Of a stretch of DNA of 64,000 nucleotides, positions 1-7,957 are shown in pieces. The stretch spans positions 1 through 64,000 of the forward strand of contig CAZBNP010000016.1 of NCBI GenBank assembly GCA_964493505.1, written 5' to 3'. The translations under genes were made by a program, and so were the position numbers. The notes under the pieces are model-generated. The model was given only the letters and a program-made list of their open reading frames with translations, was not told the DNA's origin and did no database searches. The stretch's first letter is position 1. Every line of letters begins with the position of its first letter. The stretch comes from Chryseosolibacter sp964493505. GTDB lineage: Bacteria; Bacteroidota; Bacteroidia; Cytophagales; Cyclobacteriaceae.

Positions 1-257
1 AGGCAGCTGTTTTGGCGTATGCTCGTGAGGAGGGGATAAAAGAAGGCATGGAAAAGGGTATCGAGAAGGGGATAGAGCAAGGTATTGAGAAGGGGATAGA
101 GCAAGGTATAGAAAAAGGACGCATGGAAGAGCGTGCCAGGGCTGAAGCTGAAAAACGCGCCATTGTCCTGGGATTTAAGAAAATGGGTATCACTGCTGCC
201 GATATCGCGAAGGCGATGGGTTTGTCGGTTGAGCAGGTTGAAAAGCTGGGACCGTAG
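1..257 (+). CDS. C-terminal end of an Rpn-type recombination-promoting nuclease / putative transposase (partial)
   Basis: The reading frame is open from base 3 and ends at the stop at 255-257, so the gene starts outside the window. What remains is a charged Gly-Ile-Glu-Lys/Gln repeat, then an Ala/Glu/Arg helix and a small helix-turn-helix-like end (GITAADIAKAMGLSVEQV). This tail layout is typical of Rpn/PD-(D/E)XK nuclease-transposase proteins of Bacteroidetes, whose catalytic domain lies N-terminal and is not visible here. A TTG at 12 is in frame but is probably internal. The family call rests only on the tail, so other proteins with similar coiled tails remain possible. Confidence 0.6.
   Translation, partial: AAVLAYAREEGIKEGMEKGIEKGIEQGIEKGIEQGIEKGRMEERARAEAEKRAIVLGFKKMGITAADIAKAMGLSVEQVEKLGP
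57..118 (+). repeat. 24-bp tandem repeat inside the Rpn-type tail
   Basis: Two copies of a 24-bp unit (57-80 and 81-104, one base different) are followed by a partial third. They encode the repeating GIEKGIEQ octapeptide. There are no spacers, so this is a coding repeat able to expand or contract in frame, not a CRISPR array. Confidence 0.85.
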
Positions 258-392
258 TTCCTCAAGCTCCGGGTTTCGGATTCCGGGTTAGAAGGAACTA
301 TTTTGAAAGCTGATTCTCCTGTAGTAAAAAAAATGGATATAGTTATTGATTAGTTTCCCGCTAACCCGTAACCCAGAACTCCTGCAAGTCCC

Positions 393-425
393 TTTGTAAA
401 CTGCGAGGTTAATTTTCTTACTTTG
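393..425 (+). promoter_or_regulatory. Candidate Bacteroidetes-type promoter for cca
   Basis: TTTG at 393-396 lies 21 bases before TTACTTTG at 418-425, which differs by one base from the Bacteroidetes -7 consensus TAnnTTTG. The ATG of cca follows at 445, giving a short leader. Assigned by match to the known consensus. Confidence 0.5.
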
Positions 426-444
426 CGGGAAAATTCCAGGGCTA

Positions 445-1860
445 ATGGATCTTTCTGCGTCGCTTGAGCATCCCATATTTAAAACTATCGCAAATGTTGC
501 CGCGGCAATACCACTGGAGACCTATGTTGTTGGGGGATATGTTCGCGATGCACTGCTGAAGCGACCTTCCAAAGACGTCGATTTTGTTTGCGTCGGCAGT
601 GGTATCGCGTTGGCGGAGGCGGTTGCGAAAGAGCTCGGGCCGCGTGTGCGCGTAAGTTTCTTCAAAAATTTTGGTACCGCGCAGATCGTCTATGACGATC
701 TTAACCTGGAATTCGTCGGTGCCCGGCGGGAGTCATACCGCACCGATTCGCGAAAACCGCTCGTGGAAGACGGTACCCTGGAGGATGATCAAAAACGCCG
801 CGATTTTACCATCAACGCTATGGCTATATCGCTGAACAGCAGCGATTACGGCAGCCTGGTGGATCCCTTCATGGGTACGACCGACCTGAAAAACAAGATT
901 ATCCGGACACCGCAGGACCCGGTGGTTACGTTTTCGGACGATCCCTTGCGCATGATGCGGGCCGTGCGCTTTGCATCCCAGCTCGATTTCGATATCGAGG
1001 CTGATACTTTTGCAGCGCTGACGTCACAGGCGGAGAGGCTGAAGATCGTGTCGGGTGAGCGGATTATTGACGAGCTGAACAAGATCGTCATGACGCCGGT
1101 ACCATCATACGGTTTTAAGTTGCTCTTTCACAGCACCCTGCTGAAGCAATTCTTCCCGGAGATGGTTGCACTCTATGGCGTCGAGTACGTCGGAAATCAG
1201 GCACACAAAGACAACTTCTTCCACACCCTCCAGGTCCTGGACAATGTCGCGAAAGTGTCTGATAATCTCTGGCTGCGCTGGGCTGCTATCATGCACGACA
1301 TTGCGAAACCGGTGACAAAGAAATTTGATAAGAACCATGGCTGGACGTTCCACGGCCACGAGGAGAGAGGTGCGCGCATGACGCCCGCGATATTCCGACG
1401 CCTTAAGTTGCCGATGGATGAGAGGATGCTTTTTGTCCAGAAGCTGGTGCGGCTTCACCTGCGTCCGATCCCTCTTGTGAAGAATGTCACTGACTCGGCG
1501 ATCAGGCGGCTCCTCTTCGATGCCGGCGACGACATCGATGCGCTGATGAAACTCTGTCGCGCAGATATCACTTCGAAGAACAACGAGAAAGTAACCCGGT
1601 TCCTGAAAAATTTCGACCTCGTAGAGAAGAAGATGGCCGAGGTTGAGCAGAAAGATAATATTCGAAACTTTCAACCACCTGTATCAGGCGACGAGATCAT
1701 GAAGATGTACCAATTACCCCCCGGGCGGATCATTGGCAAATTAAAAGAACAGATCAAAGAAGCGATCCTTGAAGGAGAGATAAAGAACGATCGCAGTGAA
1801 GCACTGGAGTTGTTGCGGAAACTCGCTACTGAAAAAGGACTGGCGAGTCGTGATTCGTAA
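445..1860 (+). CDS. cca: CCA tRNA nucleotidyltransferase with HD domain
   Basis: 471 residues. The N-terminal nucleotidyltransferase fold has GGYVRD at 30-35, the metal-binding DVD at 44-46 and the RRDFTINAMA motif near 118-127. It is followed by the RNA-binding region and an HD domain with MHDIAKP near 283-289. This is the class II CCA-adding/poly(A) polymerase family, which adds or repairs the 3' CCA of tRNA in the cytoplasm. Some relatives only add C or A, and the sequence alone does not settle which. The gene stands alone on the plus strand between the Rpn remnant and the convergent ftsE. The ATG at 445 fits the promoter-like elements just upstream. Confidence 0.93.
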   Translation: MDLSASLEHPIFKTIANVAAAIPLETYVVGGYVRDALLKRPSKDVDFVCVGSGIALAEAVAKELGPRVRVSFFKNFGTAQIVYDDLNLEFVGARRESYRTDSRKPLVEDGTLEDDQKRRDFTINAMAISLNSSDYGSLVDPFMGTTDLKNKIIRTPQDPVVTFSDDPLRMMRAVRFASQLDFDIEADTFAALTSQAERLKIVSGERIIDELNKIVMTPVPSYGFKLLFHSTLLKQFFPEMVALYGVEYVGNQAHKDNFFHTLQVLDNVAKVSDNLWLRWAAIMHDIAKPVTKKFDKNHGWTFHGHEERGARMTPAIFRRLKLPMDERMLFVQKLVRLHLRPIPLVKNVTDSAIRRLLFDAGDDIDALMKLCRADITSKNNEKVTRFLKNFDLVEKKMAEVEQKDNIRNFQPPVSGDEIMKMYQLPPGRIIGKLKEQIKEAILEGEIKNDRSEALELLRKLATEKGLASRDS

Positions 1861-1901
1861 GATGGGCTCTGTGCTGCCGAAAGCTTTTTGCTTTGATTAC
1901 C

Positions 1902-2618
1902 TCACCACTCACCACTCGCGCTCCCGAGCTCAAACTTTTCTACGGCGGAATCTTTCATCTTCCCGTCCTCGCATTTCAGTATTCGCGCGGGAAATTTATC
2001 GATCAGTCCATAGCTGTGGGTAGCCATCAATACCGCCGTTCCGCTTTTGTTGATCTGCTGGAATATTTTCATGATGCCGTGTGCCACTTCCGGGTCGAGG
2101 TTGCCGGTTGGTTCATCGGCGAGGAGGATTTGCGGCTCATTGATCAGTGCCCTGGCAATGACTACCCGTTGTTGTTCTCCACCGGAGAGTTGGTGTGGCA
2201 TCTTCCGCTCTACAGAGCCGAGGCCAACGTGCATAAGCACTTCCGTCAGCCGCGCGCGCATCTTTCCACCGTCGCGCCACCCGGTAGCCTTCATCACGAA
2301 CTGAAGGTTCTCGCCCACGGTGCGGTCGGGGAACAGCTGAAAATCCTGGAAGATGATCCCCAGTTTCCGGCGCAGCAGTGGCACCTCCGAGCTTTTTAGT
2401 CCCCGGATGCCATAGCCACAAACGTGGATGTCTCCCAGGCGCAGCGGCAGGTCGGCGTATAAGGTTTTTAGCAGTGATGATTTTCCACATCCGGTCCTGC
2501 CCACGAGGTACACAAACTCCCCCTTTTCGATCTCGAAGCTGATTTCGGAAAGGATTGTGTTGTGTTCCTGGAAGATATGGGCATCGCTTACACGAATTAC
2601 CGGTTCGGATGAAAACAT
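1902..2618 (-). CDS. ftsE: FtsE-like ABC transporter ATP-binding protein
   Basis: 238 residues, a single ABC ATPase domain: Walker A GRTGCGKSS at 40-48, signature LSGGEQQR at 144-151, Walker B ILLADEPTGNLDP from 164. The EPTGNLDP end and the length match FtsE, which with the membrane protein FtsX controls cell-wall hydrolases at the division site. No ftsX is present in the window. The gene begins 2 bases after the stop of the fsa-type aldolase, so the two are co-transcribed. A lipoprotein-export ATPase of the LolD type is the main alternative because the ATPases are similar. Confidence 0.82.
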   Translation of the reverse strand: MFSSEPVIRVSDAHIFQEHNTILSEISFEIEKGEFVYLVGRTGCGKSSLLKTLYADLPLRLGDIHVCGYGIRGLKSSEVPLLRRKLGIIFQDFQLFPDRTVGENLQFVMKATGWRDGGKMRARLTEVLMHVGLGSVERKMPHQLSGGEQQRVVIARALINEPQILLADEPTGNLDPEVAHGIMKIFQQINKSGTAVLMATHSYGLIDKFPARILKCEDGKMKDSAVEKFELGSASGEW

Positions 2619-2620
2619 AA

Positions 2621-3277
2621 TCAGGCGTTTGCTTTCTTGTGATCTGAGAGGAATTTTTCCAGGCCACTATCCGTCAGCGGGTGTTTGAGTAAGCCGGTGA
2701 TAACATTCAAAGGACATGTTGCCACATCAGCGCCGATTTCGGCGCATTTGATCAGGTGCATGGTGTGACGCACAGAAGCAGCCAGGATTTCAGTTTCGTA
2801 AGCGTAATTGTCGTAAATAAGACGCAGCTGAGCGATCAGTTCGAGACCATCGGTCGACACATCGTCAAGCCGGCCGATAAACGGCGATACGTAGCTTGCA
2901 CCCGCCTTTGCCGCCAGGAGGGCCTGCCCGGCTGAAAATACGAGCGTGCAATTTGTGCGGATGCCCTCGCCCGACAGCTTTTTGATCGCCTTTACGCCGT
3001 CGCGGATCATGGGAACCTTTACCACGATCTTGTCGTCGATCTTGGCGAGTTCCAGACCCTCTTTTATCATATTGTCGAAGTCAGTCGCGATAACTTCCGC
3101 GCTGACGTTGTTGTCGACTATATCGCAGATGGCCTTGTAGTGTGCCTTGACTGCTTCGCTTCCCTTGATCCCTTCTTTTGCCATTAGTGAAGGGTTTGTG
3201 GTGACGCCGTCAAGCACCCCGAGATCGTAGGCTTCCTTTATTTCATTGAGATTCGCGGTGTCGATAAAGAACTTCAT
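2621..3277 (-). CDS. fsa: Fructose-6-phosphate aldolase / transaldolase-like protein
   Basis: 218 residues, the length of the short TalC/FSA type rather than classical transaldolase (over 300). The N-terminus MKFFIDTANLNEIKEA and GVTTNPSLMAKEG at 24-36 are family hallmarks, and the Schiff-base lysine is K87 in KIVVKVPM. It would act in the non-oxidative pentose phosphate pathway or in aldol cleavage of fructose 6-phosphate. Members of this subfamily are annotated either way, and the sequence does not discriminate. It is the first gene of a two-gene unit with ftsE. Confidence 0.9.
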   Translation of the reverse strand: MKFFIDTANLNEIKEAYDLGVLDGVTTNPSLMAKEGIKGSEAVKAHYKAICDIVDNNVSAEVIATDFDNMIKEGLELAKIDDKIVVKVPMIRDGVKAIKKLSGEGIRTNCTLVFSAGQALLAAKAGASYVSPFIGRLDDVSTDGLELIAQLRLIYDNYAYETEILAASVRHTMHLIKCAEIGADVATCPLNVITGLLKHPLTDSGLEKFLSDHKKANA

Positions 3278-3376
3278 AGAATTGATATCTTGGTTATTGA
3301 GAGTTCAAAGTTAACTCTTTTTTTGTTGTCTGAAATCCGGCGACGGGCGAGGGTACGGAATAGTGGAGGATGGGCA

Positions 3377-3475
3377 AAAAAAAAGGCAAACCGAACATCG
3401 CACCGCTACAACTACCTACCCTTGCTACCTTCCGGTCCTGGGGGGTTCAGCAGGAGCTGGTCGTGCCGGCTTGCT
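3377..3475 (-). ncRNA. ffs: Signal recognition particle RNA, small bacterial type
   Basis: Read on the minus strand, the RNA carries the conserved SRP apical loop ACCGGAAGGTAGCAAGGG, paired with CCAGCTCCTGCTGAACC earlier in the molecule. The two ends form an 8-bp stem (GCAAGCCG with CGGTTTGC, including one G-U pair). A run of nine T follows at 3384-3376, a natural terminator. A perfect -7 element lies at 3480-3487, six bases before the inferred 5' G. The roughly 95-nt length fits the 4.5S type that binds Ffh to target membrane proteins. Ends are inferred, not mapped. Confidence 0.93.
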
Positions 3476-3479
3476 TTTG

Positions 3480-3487
3480 CAAACATA
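3480..3487 (-). promoter_or_regulatory. -7 promoter element of the SRP RNA gene
   Basis: The minus strand reads TATGTTTG, a full match to TAnnTTTG, ending six bases before the predicted 5' end of the SRP RNA. No clear TTTG -33 box sits at the usual spacing; TTCG is the nearest match, at 17 bases. Confidence 0.6.
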
Positions 3488-3543
3488 ACAATAAAACCTG
3501 AGTTCGAAGTTCCGCAGCTATAATTTTCGCCGTCGTCGTCGGA

Positions 3544-3786
3544 TCACTTCATCAGCCCCGACAGATAGAGGTTGAATTCCAGCGGGCTTGCTTCTATAAA
3601 ACCGTCGCTTTTCAGATCGTCAAAGATTTCTTCGTCCACATCGAGTTCGCGCATCTCGGGATCCAGTCCCGGCTGTACGGCGATCTCCGTCGCTTTAAGC
3701 TGGAGAGGATTCACCTTCACGAGAAGCATGGTGCCGTTGATTTCCTTTTTAAAGTACTGATGCACTATATTGCTGCCCTTGCTCAT
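3544..3786 (-). CDS. Small conserved hypothetical protein
   Basis: 80 residues from MSKGSNIV, acidic in the middle (RELDVDEEIFDDLKSDGF), with no signal peptide or membrane segment, so probably cytoplasmic. I do not recognise a named domain. A longer frame begins at 3822, but that would overlap the start of the divergent GNAT gene, so I chose the ATG at 3786. The gene lies head-to-head with the acetyltransferase and downstream of nothing else on its strand. Function unknown. Confidence 0.7.
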   Translation of the reverse strand: MSKGSNIVHQYFKKEINGTMLLVKVNPLQLKATEIAVQPGLDPEMRELDVDEEIFDDLKSDGFIEASPLEFNLYLSGLMK

Positions 3787-3805
3787 AATGATACCTGATT
3801 CATCG

Positions 3806-4342
3806 ATGACTCGCCTTTCCATGCCAGCAAGACTTGAGACGGAGCGACTGTCGCTTCAGCGCCTAAGGTACGAAGATGCCGAGGAAATATTTTACGCCTA
3901 CGCCAGTAAGTCTGAAGCCACGCGATTTGTTTCATGGCCAACCCATCGGACGGTGGACGACACGCGGCGATTTCTGGCGCACGCGGTAGACGGGTGGCAG
4001 CGCGGCGTGGAGTATGCCTATTCTGTTCGCTTGAAAAACGGCATGCTGATCGGAAGCATAGGAGTGGTAAAACAAGAAGGGAAGATCCAGATCGGCTACA
4101 TTTTCAGTCCTGTCCGGTGGGGCCGGGGCTACGCTACGGAAGCATGCCGGCGCGTGGTGACCCTTCTGAAACCGCTCGCCGGCGCGTACACGATTTGTTC
4201 TTTTGCTGATGCCGAAAACGTTGCTTCGATAAAGGTATTGGAGAAGAGCGGGCTGGAAACCGAGAAGGTACTGCCGGGGTGGTTCCGGTTTGTCAATCAG
4301 GGTAATGAACCGAGAGATTGTGTGATGTTCCGCCTTCGCTAA
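3806..4342 (+). CDS. GNAT family N-acetyltransferase (RimJ/RimL-like)
   Basis: About 178 residues. The opening LETERLSLQRLRYEDAEEIF is typical of RimJ/RimL-type acetyltransferases. The acetyl-CoA binding region is present as GYIFSPVRWGRGYATEA, with the RGYATEA loop, followed by ASIKVLEKSGLE near the end. Substrate is unknown; relatives acetylate ribosomal protein N-termini or small amines. Starts at 3806 or 3821 are both possible. The stop codon lies inside the first unit of a 30-bp repeat array, so the last codons of the gene are formed by repeat sequence. Confidence 0.85.
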   Translation: MTRLSMPARLETERLSLQRLRYEDAEEIFYAYASKSEATRFVSWPTHRTVDDTRRFLAHAVDGWQRGVEYAYSVRLKNGMLIGSIGVVKQEGKIQIGYIFSPVRWGRGYATEACRRVVTLLKPLAGAYTICSFADAENVASIKVLEKSGLETEKVLPGWFRFVNQGNEPRDCVMFRLR

Positions 4343-4466
4343 AGCTTCGGCGGACGCGTTCCGCTTCGCTAAAGCTCCGGCGGACACGTTCCGCTTCGCT
4401 AAAGCTCCGGCGGACACGTTCCGCTTCGCTAGGCTCCGGCGGACAAGTCCGCGGAAGCTTTAGCGA
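4327..4466 (+). repeat. Tandem palindromic 30-bp repeat array (REP-like)
   Basis: Four direct units begin at 4327, 4358, 4388 and 4418, each a version of GTTCCGCTTCGCTAAAGCTC plus CGGCGGACAC. An inverted partial copy follows at 4447-4466. Each unit is itself partly self-complementary. The first unit contains the stop codon of the GNAT gene. Long frames across the array (repeating Ser-Ala-Gly-Ala-Leu-Ala-Lys-Arg on one strand) are artefacts of the repeat. Confidence 0.88.
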
Positions 4467-4473
4467 ATTTTTT
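4425..4473 (+). terminator. Repeat-derived intrinsic terminator after the GNAT gene
   Basis: The last direct unit (TTCGCTAGGCTCCGGCGGAC) can pair with the inverted copy (GTCCGCGGAAGCTTTAGCGAA), and six T follow at 4468-4473. The GC-rich stem and U-run fit a rho-independent terminator built from repeat units. Confidence 0.65.
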
Positions 4474-4533
4474 CACGTGTTCTTGGTGCCTTTGAAGCGA
4501 ATTGCTATAATTGCGACGAAAAGTTTTACAACC

Positions 4534-4710
4534 ATGGGAAAAGGGGATAAAAAGAGCAAAAAAGGTAAGATCGCAATCGGGTCCTATGGCAATTCCAGGC
4601 GAAGAAGTTCCGTAAAGGCGAGATTCAAGCGTGTGGCGGCCAGCAAGGCAGAGGGAGCTGAAGAGAGCGTCAAGCCTAAGAAGACTGCTAAAAAGAAAAG
4701 TGAGGAATAA
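4534..4710 (+). CDS. 30S ribosomal protein THX
   Basis: 58 residues from the ATG at 4534: MGKGDKKSKKGKIAIGSYGN, then a basic tail rich in Lys, Arg and Ala. The first 30 residues match the bacterial THX/S31e family, a small protein in the head of the 30S subunit that is common in Bacteroidetes. The tail is longer than the minimal THX core, as in other members of the phylum. An upstream in-frame extension runs through the repeat array and is rejected because THX homology begins exactly at this ATG. A strong palindromic terminator follows at 4812. Confidence 0.93.
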   Translation: MGKGDKKSKKGKIAIGSYGNSRRRSSVKARFKRVAASKAEGAEESVKPKKTAKKKSEE

Positions 4711-4811
4711 TAGCAATGTTGAAAAGAATGAACATAGCATGGTGGTGGCATAGGTCGATTGGCGATCGGTGCGATGCTGTGGTATAGGCTTTTCTGTTAT
4801 ATGAATTGCTG

Positions 4812-4841
4812 AGGCCCGCCCCGATCGATCGGGGCGGGCCT
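4812..4841. terminator. Perfect 30-bp palindrome, terminator between THX and trpE
   Basis: A perfect inverted repeat with half-site AGGCCCGCCCCGATC is followed by a weak T-rich stretch (CCGTGTTTATAT). It most simply ends THX transcription. It lies about 60 bases before trpE, but no leader peptide with Trp codons is visible between them, so an attenuator role is unsupported. Confidence 0.7.
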
Positions 4842-4899
4842 CCGTGTTTATATCAAACAGTTACTGATTATTTTGAACTCCTTAACGACTAATAGAAGA

Positions 4900-6300
4900 A
4901 TGTACACGCTACACACAATATCAAAAACACTTCTCGCGGATACGCTCACCCCGGTGAACATATATCTGAAACTCCGCGACGTCTTTGCCTGCAGCATCCT
5001 GCTGGAGAGCTCCGACTATCACGGGCATGAAAACAGCTTGTCCTTTATCTGTTGCGAACCTATTGCCAGCTATGAAGTAAAGGGACTGCAATTGAAGGTT
5101 GAGTTTCCCGGCGGTAAAAAAGAAGCCCGCACGCTGAAAACAACGGGCGAGGCACTTGAAAGTCTTGAACAGTTCCAGTCGTCATTTAAGGTCTCCCAAC
5201 CGCATGCAAAGTACGTGAACTGCGGGCTGTTCGGTTACGTGGGCTACGATGCGGTCCGGTATTTCGAAGACGTGGAGATACCCATGAATGCAGAGGCCAC
5301 CATGCCTGATATCCTCTACAAGCTGTATCGATACGTGATCGTGGTCGATCAATTTTCGAACGAGCTTACCCTGTTCGAGAATTCCCATGAGCCACCTGGT
5401 CCGGAGAACGGACTCAACAGGGTTGAGCAGGTGATTCTCAGTCGTCGTTTTGCTACATACGGGTTTACCCGGACTGACTCGGAAATATCCAATTTTTCCG
5501 ATGAGGAGTTCCTGAAGATCGTGGAGAAAGGCAAGGAACATTGTTTTCGCGGTGACGTATTTCAGATCGTGTTGTCGAGGCGCTTTACCTGTGGATTCAA
5601 AGGCGATGAGTTCAACGTCTATCGCGCGTTGCGGTCGATCAACCCTTCGCCCTACCTGTTCTACTTCGACTATGGGAGCTTTAAGATATTCGGATCTTCG
5701 CCTGAAGCCCAGCTCCAGGTGAAGAACGGAAAAGCGCATATCTTTCCGATTGCGGGTACCTTTCGCCGATCGGGTAACGACCAGGAAGACGCCGTGCTTG
5801 CGAGCCGCCTTGCCAAAGATGAGAAGGAGAACGCCGAACACGTCATGCTCGTCGACCTCGCCAGAAATGATATGAGCCGCAACGCCGAAAATGTCAACGT
5901 CGAGGTCTTTAAGGAGATCCAGTACTACTCGCATGTGATTCACCTGGTGTCGAAAGTCACCGGGACCATCCGTAAAGATTCTTCCGTTGTACGGATTGCC
6001 GCCGACACCTTTCCGGCAGGCACCCTGTCAGGAGCACCGAAGCACATGGCCATGACGCTGATCCAGAAGTATGAGAACGTCAACCGCGGATGCTACGGTG
6101 GTGCTATTGGCTTCATGGGATTTGACGGCTCGTTCAACCACGCCATTATGATCAGGACGTTTCTGAGTACCAACAATAAACTGATCTACCAGGCCGGCGC
6201 GGGTATCGTGTCGAAATCCAATTCTGAAAGTGAGTTGCAGGAAGTAAACAACAAACTCACAGCGCTTCGCCAGGCGGTGTTGATGGCGGAAAAGATATAG
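4900..6300 (+). CDS. trpE: Anthranilate synthase component I
   Basis: 466 residues. It carries the tryptophan-binding LLES motif early on, and the chorismate-binding core with INPSPYLFYFDY, FGSSPEAQ, PIAGTFRR and PAGTLSGAPK. With TrpG it converts chorismate and glutamine to anthranilate, the first committed step of tryptophan synthesis, and is normally feedback-inhibited by tryptophan through the LLES site. The ATG at 4900 is chosen over an in-frame TTG at 4873 because homology begins at MYTLHTISK. It is the first gene of a complete trpEGDCFBA operon. A TTATTTTG at 4868-4875 resembles a -7 element. Confidence 0.96.
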   Translation: MYTLHTISKTLLADTLTPVNIYLKLRDVFACSILLESSDYHGHENSLSFICCEPIASYEVKGLQLKVEFPGGKKEARTLKTTGEALESLEQFQSSFKVSQPHAKYVNCGLFGYVGYDAVRYFEDVEIPMNAEATMPDILYKLYRYVIVVDQFSNELTLFENSHEPPGPENGLNRVEQVILSRRFATYGFTRTDSEISNFSDEEFLKIVEKGKEHCFRGDVFQIVLSRRFTCGFKGDEFNVYRALRSINPSPYLFYFDYGSFKIFGSSPEAQLQVKNGKAHIFPIAGTFRRSGNDQEDAVLASRLAKDEKENAEHVMLVDLARNDMSRNAENVNVEVFKEIQYYSHVIHLVSKVTGTIRKDSSVVRIAADTFPAGTLSGAPKHMAMTLIQKYENVNRGCYGGAIGFMGFDGSFNHAIMIRTFLSTNNKLIYQAGAGIVSKSNSESELQEVNNKLTALRQAVLMAEKI

Positions 6301-6331
6301 TCCGCCCTGTGCGGTAGTAAAGCAAAAAAGA

Positions 6332-6898
6332 ATGAAAATCCTTGTACTCGATAATTACGATTCATTTACCTACAACCTGGTTCATATAATCCGCGGACTC
6401 GGCTACGCGGTAGACATATACCGGAACGATAAGATCACGCTGGAGGAAGTAGGGAACTACGATAAGATCCTGCTTTCGCCCGGCCCGGGTATTCCCGATG
6501 AAGCCGGGATCATGAAACAGGTGATTGAAACATACGGACCTGAGAAAAGTATCCTCGGCGTCTGTCTCGGACTACAGGGCATCGGCGAGGTGTACGGTGC
6601 GACGCTGTTCAACATTCCGAAAGTGCTTCATGGTGTGACTTCTTTTACGGAGGTCACCGATCCGGACGAGTATATTTTCAAAGGAGTGCCATCGCGCTTT
6701 CAGGCAACACACTACCATTCGTGGGCCGTTGTTCCTGAAACCGTCACTGGCGATTTGCAGATCACCGCTATCAATGAGAACAACCTGGTCATGGGCCTCC
6801 GTCATAAGAAGTTCGATGTACACGGCGTGCAGTTTCACCCCGAATCGATTATGACACCGGAAGGACCGAAGATGATCGGGAATTGGCTGGGGGGATGA
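6332..6898 (+). CDS. trpG: Anthranilate synthase component II (glutamine amidotransferase)
   Basis: 188 residues, class I glutamine amidotransferase. The nucleophile is C78 in GVCLGLQ, and the other catalytic residues are H169 and E171 in VQFHPES. It supplies ammonia to TrpE. The usual GVCLGHQ reads GVCLGLQ here; the histidine after the nucleophile elbow is not part of the catalytic triad, so activity should be kept. Position between trpE and trpD makes trpG the right name, though such subunits can also serve p-aminobenzoate synthesis when no other copy exists. Confidence 0.94.
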   Translation: MKILVLDNYDSFTYNLVHIIRGLGYAVDIYRNDKITLEEVGNYDKILLSPGPGIPDEAGIMKQVIETYGPEKSILGVCLGLQGIGEVYGATLFNIPKVLHGVTSFTEVTDPDEYIFKGVPSRFQATHYHSWAVVPETVTGDLQITAINENNLVMGLRHKKFDVHGVQFHPESIMTPEGPKMIGNWLGG

Positions 6899-6956
6899 AG
6901 ATATCGGCCCTCTGCGTACGTATTCACTTATCACTCACAACTGACGAACGTATCAC

Positions 6957-7949
6957 ATGAAAGCAATACTAAACGACCTGATCGACCACCGTTCGCTGAC
7001 GAAAGAGAAGGCGAAGCAGGTCCTTGTCGACCTCACTTCCGGGAAATTTAACCTCAGTCAGACCGCCGCGTTCATGACTGTGTATATGATGCGAAGTATC
7101 ACGATTGAAGAACTCCAGGGGTTTCGCGACGCGATGCTCGAGCAATGCCTGCGAGTAGACTTCGATCAGCCGGTCATTGATGTATGCGGAACCGGGGGAG
7201 ATGGGAAGAACACCTTTAACCTTTCAACGCTTTCTTCGTTTGTTATCGCCGCCGCCGGACAGCCCGTTGCAAAGCATGGTAATTACGGCGTGTCGTCGGC
7301 ATGTGGTTCGTCGAATGTAATGGAGTATCTGGGCTTCAGGTTTACGAACGATGTTGACGTGCTGAAGCGCATGCTCGACCACGCCAATATCTGCTTCATG
7401 CACGCGCCGCTCTTTCACCCGGCGATGAAGAATGTTGCGCCCATCCGGAGAGAACTCGGAGTGAAGACCTTTTTTAATCTGCTTGGTCCTATGGTGAACC
7501 CCGCCTTCCCGCCGCGACAGCTGGTAGGCGTTTTTAACCTCGAGATCGCCCGGCAATACGGATACCTCTACCAGAATACGACAAAGGAGTTTGCCGTGAT
7601 GCATAGTATCGACGGTTTCGATGAAGTGTCGCTGACGGGGCCGGTCAAAATATTCGATAATGGAGGAGAACGGATGATCACCCCCGCCGACCTTTCGTTA
7701 CCCGTTCTCCAATACGAAGATATTCACGGGGGAGAGACTATTGAACAGGCTGCGAAGATATTTGTGGATGTATTGGAAGGGAAAGCAACCCCGCCGCAAC
7801 TGAACGCCGTTATTGCCAACGCTGCATTGGGATTGTACACAGCCAATCAGAAAGACGGCTTTGGTCCGGCGGTAGAAAAGGCGCGTGAGGCACTTGAATC
7901 GGGAGCGGCACTCGCCACATTCAGGAAGTTGATGGACACTAAGCATTGA
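6957..7949 (+). CDS. trpD: Anthranilate phosphoribosyltransferase
   Basis: 330 residues, full length for the family. CGTGGDGKNTFNLST holds the GTGGD phosphoribosyl-pyrophosphate loop, and KHGNYGVSSACGSSNVME is the second conserved active-site segment. It joins anthranilate to phosphoribosyl pyrophosphate, the second step of the pathway. A gap of about 58 bases from trpG contains TCACTTATCACTCACAACTG, a low-complexity spacer of a kind seen in other gaps here. The stop at 7949 lies 8 bases before the trpC start. Confidence 0.95.
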   Translation: MKAILNDLIDHRSLTKEKAKQVLVDLTSGKFNLSQTAAFMTVYMMRSITIEELQGFRDAMLEQCLRVDFDQPVIDVCGTGGDGKNTFNLSTLSSFVIAAAGQPVAKHGNYGVSSACGSSNVMEYLGFRFTNDVDVLKRMLDHANICFMHAPLFHPAMKNVAPIRRELGVKTFFNLLGPMVNPAFPPRQLVGVFNLEIARQYGYLYQNTTKEFAVMHSIDGFDEVSLTGPVKIFDNGGERMITPADLSLPVLQYEDIHGGETIEQAAKIFVDVLEGKATPPQLNAVIANAALGLYTANQKDGFGPAVEKAREALESGAALATFRKLMDTKH

Positions 7950-7957
7950 CGAAGGGC

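Noticed and set aside
3932..4417. Minus-strand protein with Ser-Ala-Gly-Ala-Leu-Ala-Lys-Arg repeats
   Set aside because: It is the translation of the REP-like array running into the antisense of the GNAT gene.
4318..4533. N-terminal extension of THX through the repeat array
   Set aside because: Repeating Ser-Leu-Lys-Leu-Arg-Arg-Thr-Arg is array sequence; THX homology begins at the ATG at 4534.
4812..4841. trp attenuator
   Set aside because: No leader peptide with Trp codons, no alternative pairing visible; a simple terminator after THX explains the palindrome.
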